64,000 nucleotides of DNA from Polytrichum commune (taxonomy: Eukaryota > Streptophyta > Polytrichopsida > Polytrichales > Polytrichaceae). The position numbers were made by a program, and so were the translations under genes. The stretch is taken from contig OX485809.1 in assembly GCA_950295325.1 (NCBI GenBank), positions 22,630,001-22,694,000 on the forward strand, read 5' to 3'. Within the stretch, counting starts at the first letter, position 1. Each line of letters begins with the position of its first letter. Of this stretch, positions 61,191 through 64,000 are shown piece by piece. The notes under the pieces are model-generated. The model was not told the origin of the DNA, did no database searches, and was given only the letters and a program-made list of their open reading frames with translations.

Positions 61191-63884
61191 TTACAAGGTG
61201 TTTGACAATATCTCGAGCTCCCTCCAGGTATCTATATTTTCAACCTTTCGAGCTACAAGCTGTGTCCTAACCCAAGTCATATTTTGCCATGGCCTGCTAT
61301 TATCTACAACCGAGGCTGACAAAACTGCGTGTTTTCTACTGTACTCTTCACAGAAGAATTCTTGAACTTGCTTCTCCGACATGACATCGCAATGCACAAC
61401 CTGCACATCAAACAGACCAAATTTTAAGTATGTGCTTGTGTTGATTGCCCTTAAACTTGTCCCAAGCACGGAAGCCTCATGAACAAGTTGTCTTGTCCAG
61501 GCAGTGAAATGAATTTAACATCGTATTGCTTACCTTTGGCCCCGCCTGGCAGGCCTGGTTCATGAGCAATTTCAGTATGATGGCCTCATGCTCCTCGAGG
61601 TCACCATTGGGACTTTTGACGAGCCATGAAGTGCTTCCTGTGTCTCCTTGGGAAGGTTCCCCAATCACACTTATTTGCTTATGCCTACGTACCAATGAGC
61701 TCAGAACTTGATGTAACGAAGTCCGGGTCCCAGATTTTCTCTCTGATGGTAGGAGGACTTTGTGTAGTAGTTCCTCGAATGGTGGACACTGAGTTGACAT
61801 TCTGCTTATCAATTCAGGCAATCCAAGAATTTTGGCAGCCTCCTTGCCTCTTGCCCAACATTCAGCTACGGCAGAGCCATCATCTACGACCAACAGCACC
61901 CAGTGTTAGGTGACGAGCATGACCCTAAGACTTCAAAAGGAAACACATCAAATCACTACAGGAAAGTGGTCTGAGGACGACTTCACACCACATGTAAAGC
62001 AAGCCAATGAAGAAAAACGAGATGATTGATATGAGTGGGATTAAGTTGAGTCATGTTCTTGAACTTGCTTCTCCGACATGACAAGGGACTTCACGCTATA
62101 ATATATTTGGCTACAAAACATTTGTCGTACCTATAGTAAAACATCCTGATGAGACTCCAACTCCAACCAGATCCCCTTGCAAGTAAGAAGAGGATTGGAA
62201 ATTTCTCAATGCTGACTGGGGCAATGTGTTATCCTGCCACTGCAACTCAAGCACTTGTACGGATACAACCTGCCCAACAAAAGAGTAAGATCAGATGAGG
62301 AGTCATGCTGGATGCAGAATGTTCCTACTAAATGGCTACAAACACCCTATTGAGAACGATACATGTGCTCTCACTTGCAACTGATGGTTGCAGGTGCAGC
62401 CAACTCCTAATTATAATAACAACGTACCTTGCAATGCACCCTCAAGTGGTCCCTTGCTGGCATTTCGTGAGAAATGAAATCATTGAGTAGATCGATCTTG
62501 CTGACTATCTCTGACAAGGATTGTTGTTCATGGGGAGGATATTCTGTATTTCTGTTTAGAAACAGTATCTCACTATCAGAAGGTAGAGAGAACCTTTCCT
62601 CAACGCTGTTAACAATCACAAGCGTTGTTGGAATACTTTGTAACTGCACATTTTCACCCCTGCACAAATGAAGCATAATCATTGTGTTAGATGGTGTCAT
62701 ATGAGACGAAAAATGAAGTGACAAAATAGATTCATTGGTAGTTGTGACCATTGAGCTCACCTTTTCAGAAGGATTCGATACAACGATGCAACAGCACCAG
62801 GCCCCAATCCAAGAGGTTGTACATACTTGTCAAAGTTCATCTGCACATTAATCTGCAAGTACAAAACTAATTCTTGATAACTAGTTCCATATGTAATGTC
62901 TGAATGGAGGTACTAAAAGATCATTAGACTTCTCTATAATCAAATGGCTGCAATTTGAAAGCAAATGACTACTTCCTCAACCATCACATGCACTTTAGAA
63001 TTTCATCACCTACATGTCTAAAGCACCTCATTTACTCAAGGTCCTGATTGAAGCACATTTTGGTCATATCACATAGACAAATCAGAACTCACCAACTGAC
63101 TGCTATGCAAATCTTGAAGTCCCAATAGCAGAATCTTTTCCTCCAGGCATCCTCTGAGGCTCAAATTTGTGGATGTCTGCTTGAGCTGGCCTTCTCCACA
63201 AAATCCAGGAGGGTCAAAGTACTTCATAGTTTCTATCTTTCCCTGGACCGAGACCACTTCTCCTTGTAGTGAAAAAATGCCAGATGGTGTTTCTCTTTTT
63301 ACAGCATTTGACAGAGTTAACAGACTCTTGCAAGGCATGCTAAAATTGCCTGCCAAAGCCCTTGGAGAGTGAGTTGCATGCTCAAGTGTCTCACCTACAT
63401 CTAATAATGGCGGGAGCACCTGGGCTCTGAAGGCAGCTAACCAATTTCTGAAAGCCTCCCCACCTGAACTTGCTAAAGTAATGACAACATCCACACGTTG
63501 TGAATTCTGCAGAGAAGTGAATTCCTCCTCCAAGGTTTCAAGGGGTTGACCACATCTTCCTCCACAAATCCGCCTTTCAAATGAACACGATCTTCTGGCT
63601 CCACATCTCGAATCTCTCGATCCTATTGTTGCAGGTACCGCTAGGTCCAAAAGAAAATTTCGTGGGCTCCTTTGGGATGCTGTACTGGCCGTACCTGCCG
63701 AGATGCTCTTTGGTACTGATTGGGAGGTTAGGGAATCCTCCTGGAGGTTCCAGTGGATACTTAATATAGGGTGGCGATAATCTACAACAAAAGTTTGAGA
63801 TTGGGCCGTCGAACCCCCAGGATTATGAGGCAGCTGCTGACTATGCAAAATCGGCAGCAGGTACCAATCTCCAATCTTCAGCAC
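61191..63884 (-). CDS. CTC1: CTC1, CST telomere-capping complex subunit, C-terminal part
   Basis: CTC1 with STN1 and TEN1 binds single-stranded DNA at telomeres and recruits DNA polymerase alpha for C-strand fill-in. Six exons: 63093-63884, 62761-62852, 62428-62659, 62131-62269, 61534-61883, 61191-61400. All phases fit, giving 604 residues to TAA 61191-61193. The start lies right of the window; the plant protein is usually about 1,270 residues. Visible: SLQGEVVSVQGKIETMKYF, FDKYVQPLGLGPGAVASLYR, ENVQLQSIPTTLVIVNSVEE, and TIDDGSAVAECWARGKEAAK, like the DDGT-A-W part of the last OB-fold in animal CTC1. An unannotated OB-fold protein is the main alternative. Confidence 0.8.
62051..62082. repeat. 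Copy of a CTC1 exon fragment inside a CTC1 intron
   Basis: TTCTTGAACTTGCTTCTCCG followed by ACATGACA occurs here in the intron between 61883 and 62131, and again at about 61361-61388 inside the last exon (61191-61400). The 28-bp match is exact. Confidence 0.8.
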
Positions 63885-64000
63885 CTGCAATTATTGCAAC
63901 TTCAAATAAGTTTACTGTTTTGTAGGGTTGTACATTGATATACACAGATTGGATTACTGGCCTACTAATGCATGAATAGTAGTTTACAACAAAATAGAAC
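63885..64000 (-). other. CTC1 intron reaching the window edge
   Basis: Minus-strand acceptor TTGCAG at 63885-63890 precedes exon 63884. The remaining bases are intronic; the upstream exons are outside the window. Confidence 0.6.

Noticed and set aside
1-64000. tRNA, rRNA or riboswitch genes
   Set aside because: I saw no cloverleaf with A/B box pairs, no rRNA core sequence and no riboswitch-like aptamer; a tRNAscan-SE run would settle tRNAs.

Overview
The window is plant nuclear DNA: spliceosomal introns, a plant-type cytosolic ribosomal protein S16 gene, a plant aromatic amino acid decarboxylase, and plant transposon families. The left edge carries the 3' half of an intraflagellar transport gene (IFT121/WDR35). 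Flowering plants and conifers have lost that machinery, so the source is probably a plant with swimming sperm: a fern, lycophyte or bryophyte, or less likely a cycad or Ginkgo. I cannot name the species.

Host genes lie at the two ends. On the left are IFT121 (1-7130, +, 13 exons visible) and an aromatic L-amino acid decarboxylase (8065-14875, -), for which I assembled a 12-exon, 509-residue model with no internal stop. On the right are RPS16 (49563-49994, +, single exon), a TEX261/SVP26-like membrane protein (56418-57101, +) and the 3' part of CTC1, a telomere-capping CST subunit (61191-63884, -; the 5' part is beyond the right edge). A decayed copy of the RPS16 3' end follows TEX261, and a small inverted-repeat transposon (55136-56062) precedes it.

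The middle, about 16.66-45.9 kb, reads as a three-level nest of transposons. A CACTA (En/Spm) element with a decayed TNP2-type transposase (40088-43849) was split by a Ty3/gypsy retrotransposon (16797-39560, probable 4-bp duplication ATTA). The left LTR of that retrotransposon was in turn split by a 16.5-kb Mutator-like element (16932-33428) flanked by a 10-bp duplication CATTCTTGCC. The uninterrupted LTR copy at 39121 serves as the empty site and confirms the second insertion. The retrotransposon's pol is broken by frameshifts and ends in a PHD zinc finger.

The Mutator-like element is the most unusual part. It has an open transposase of about 1,137 codons with a SWIM zinc finger (27.6-31.3 kb, +). 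Divergent to this, on the minus strand, is a second transcription unit: a basic, RG-rich N-terminal part (26377-27325), then a 3.5-kb tandem satellite of ~128-bp units each centred on a 22-bp palindrome, then a multi-exon stretch (17796-22186). The last stretch shows a ParB/sulfiredoxin-like segment followed by features of a permuted (beta-class) DNA amino-methyltransferase, an architecture known from phages and bacteria. This copy is broken by stops and frameshifts, so intact relatives elsewhere in the genome would be needed to judge function. Gene-free stretches hold simple repeats and unrecognised DNA.
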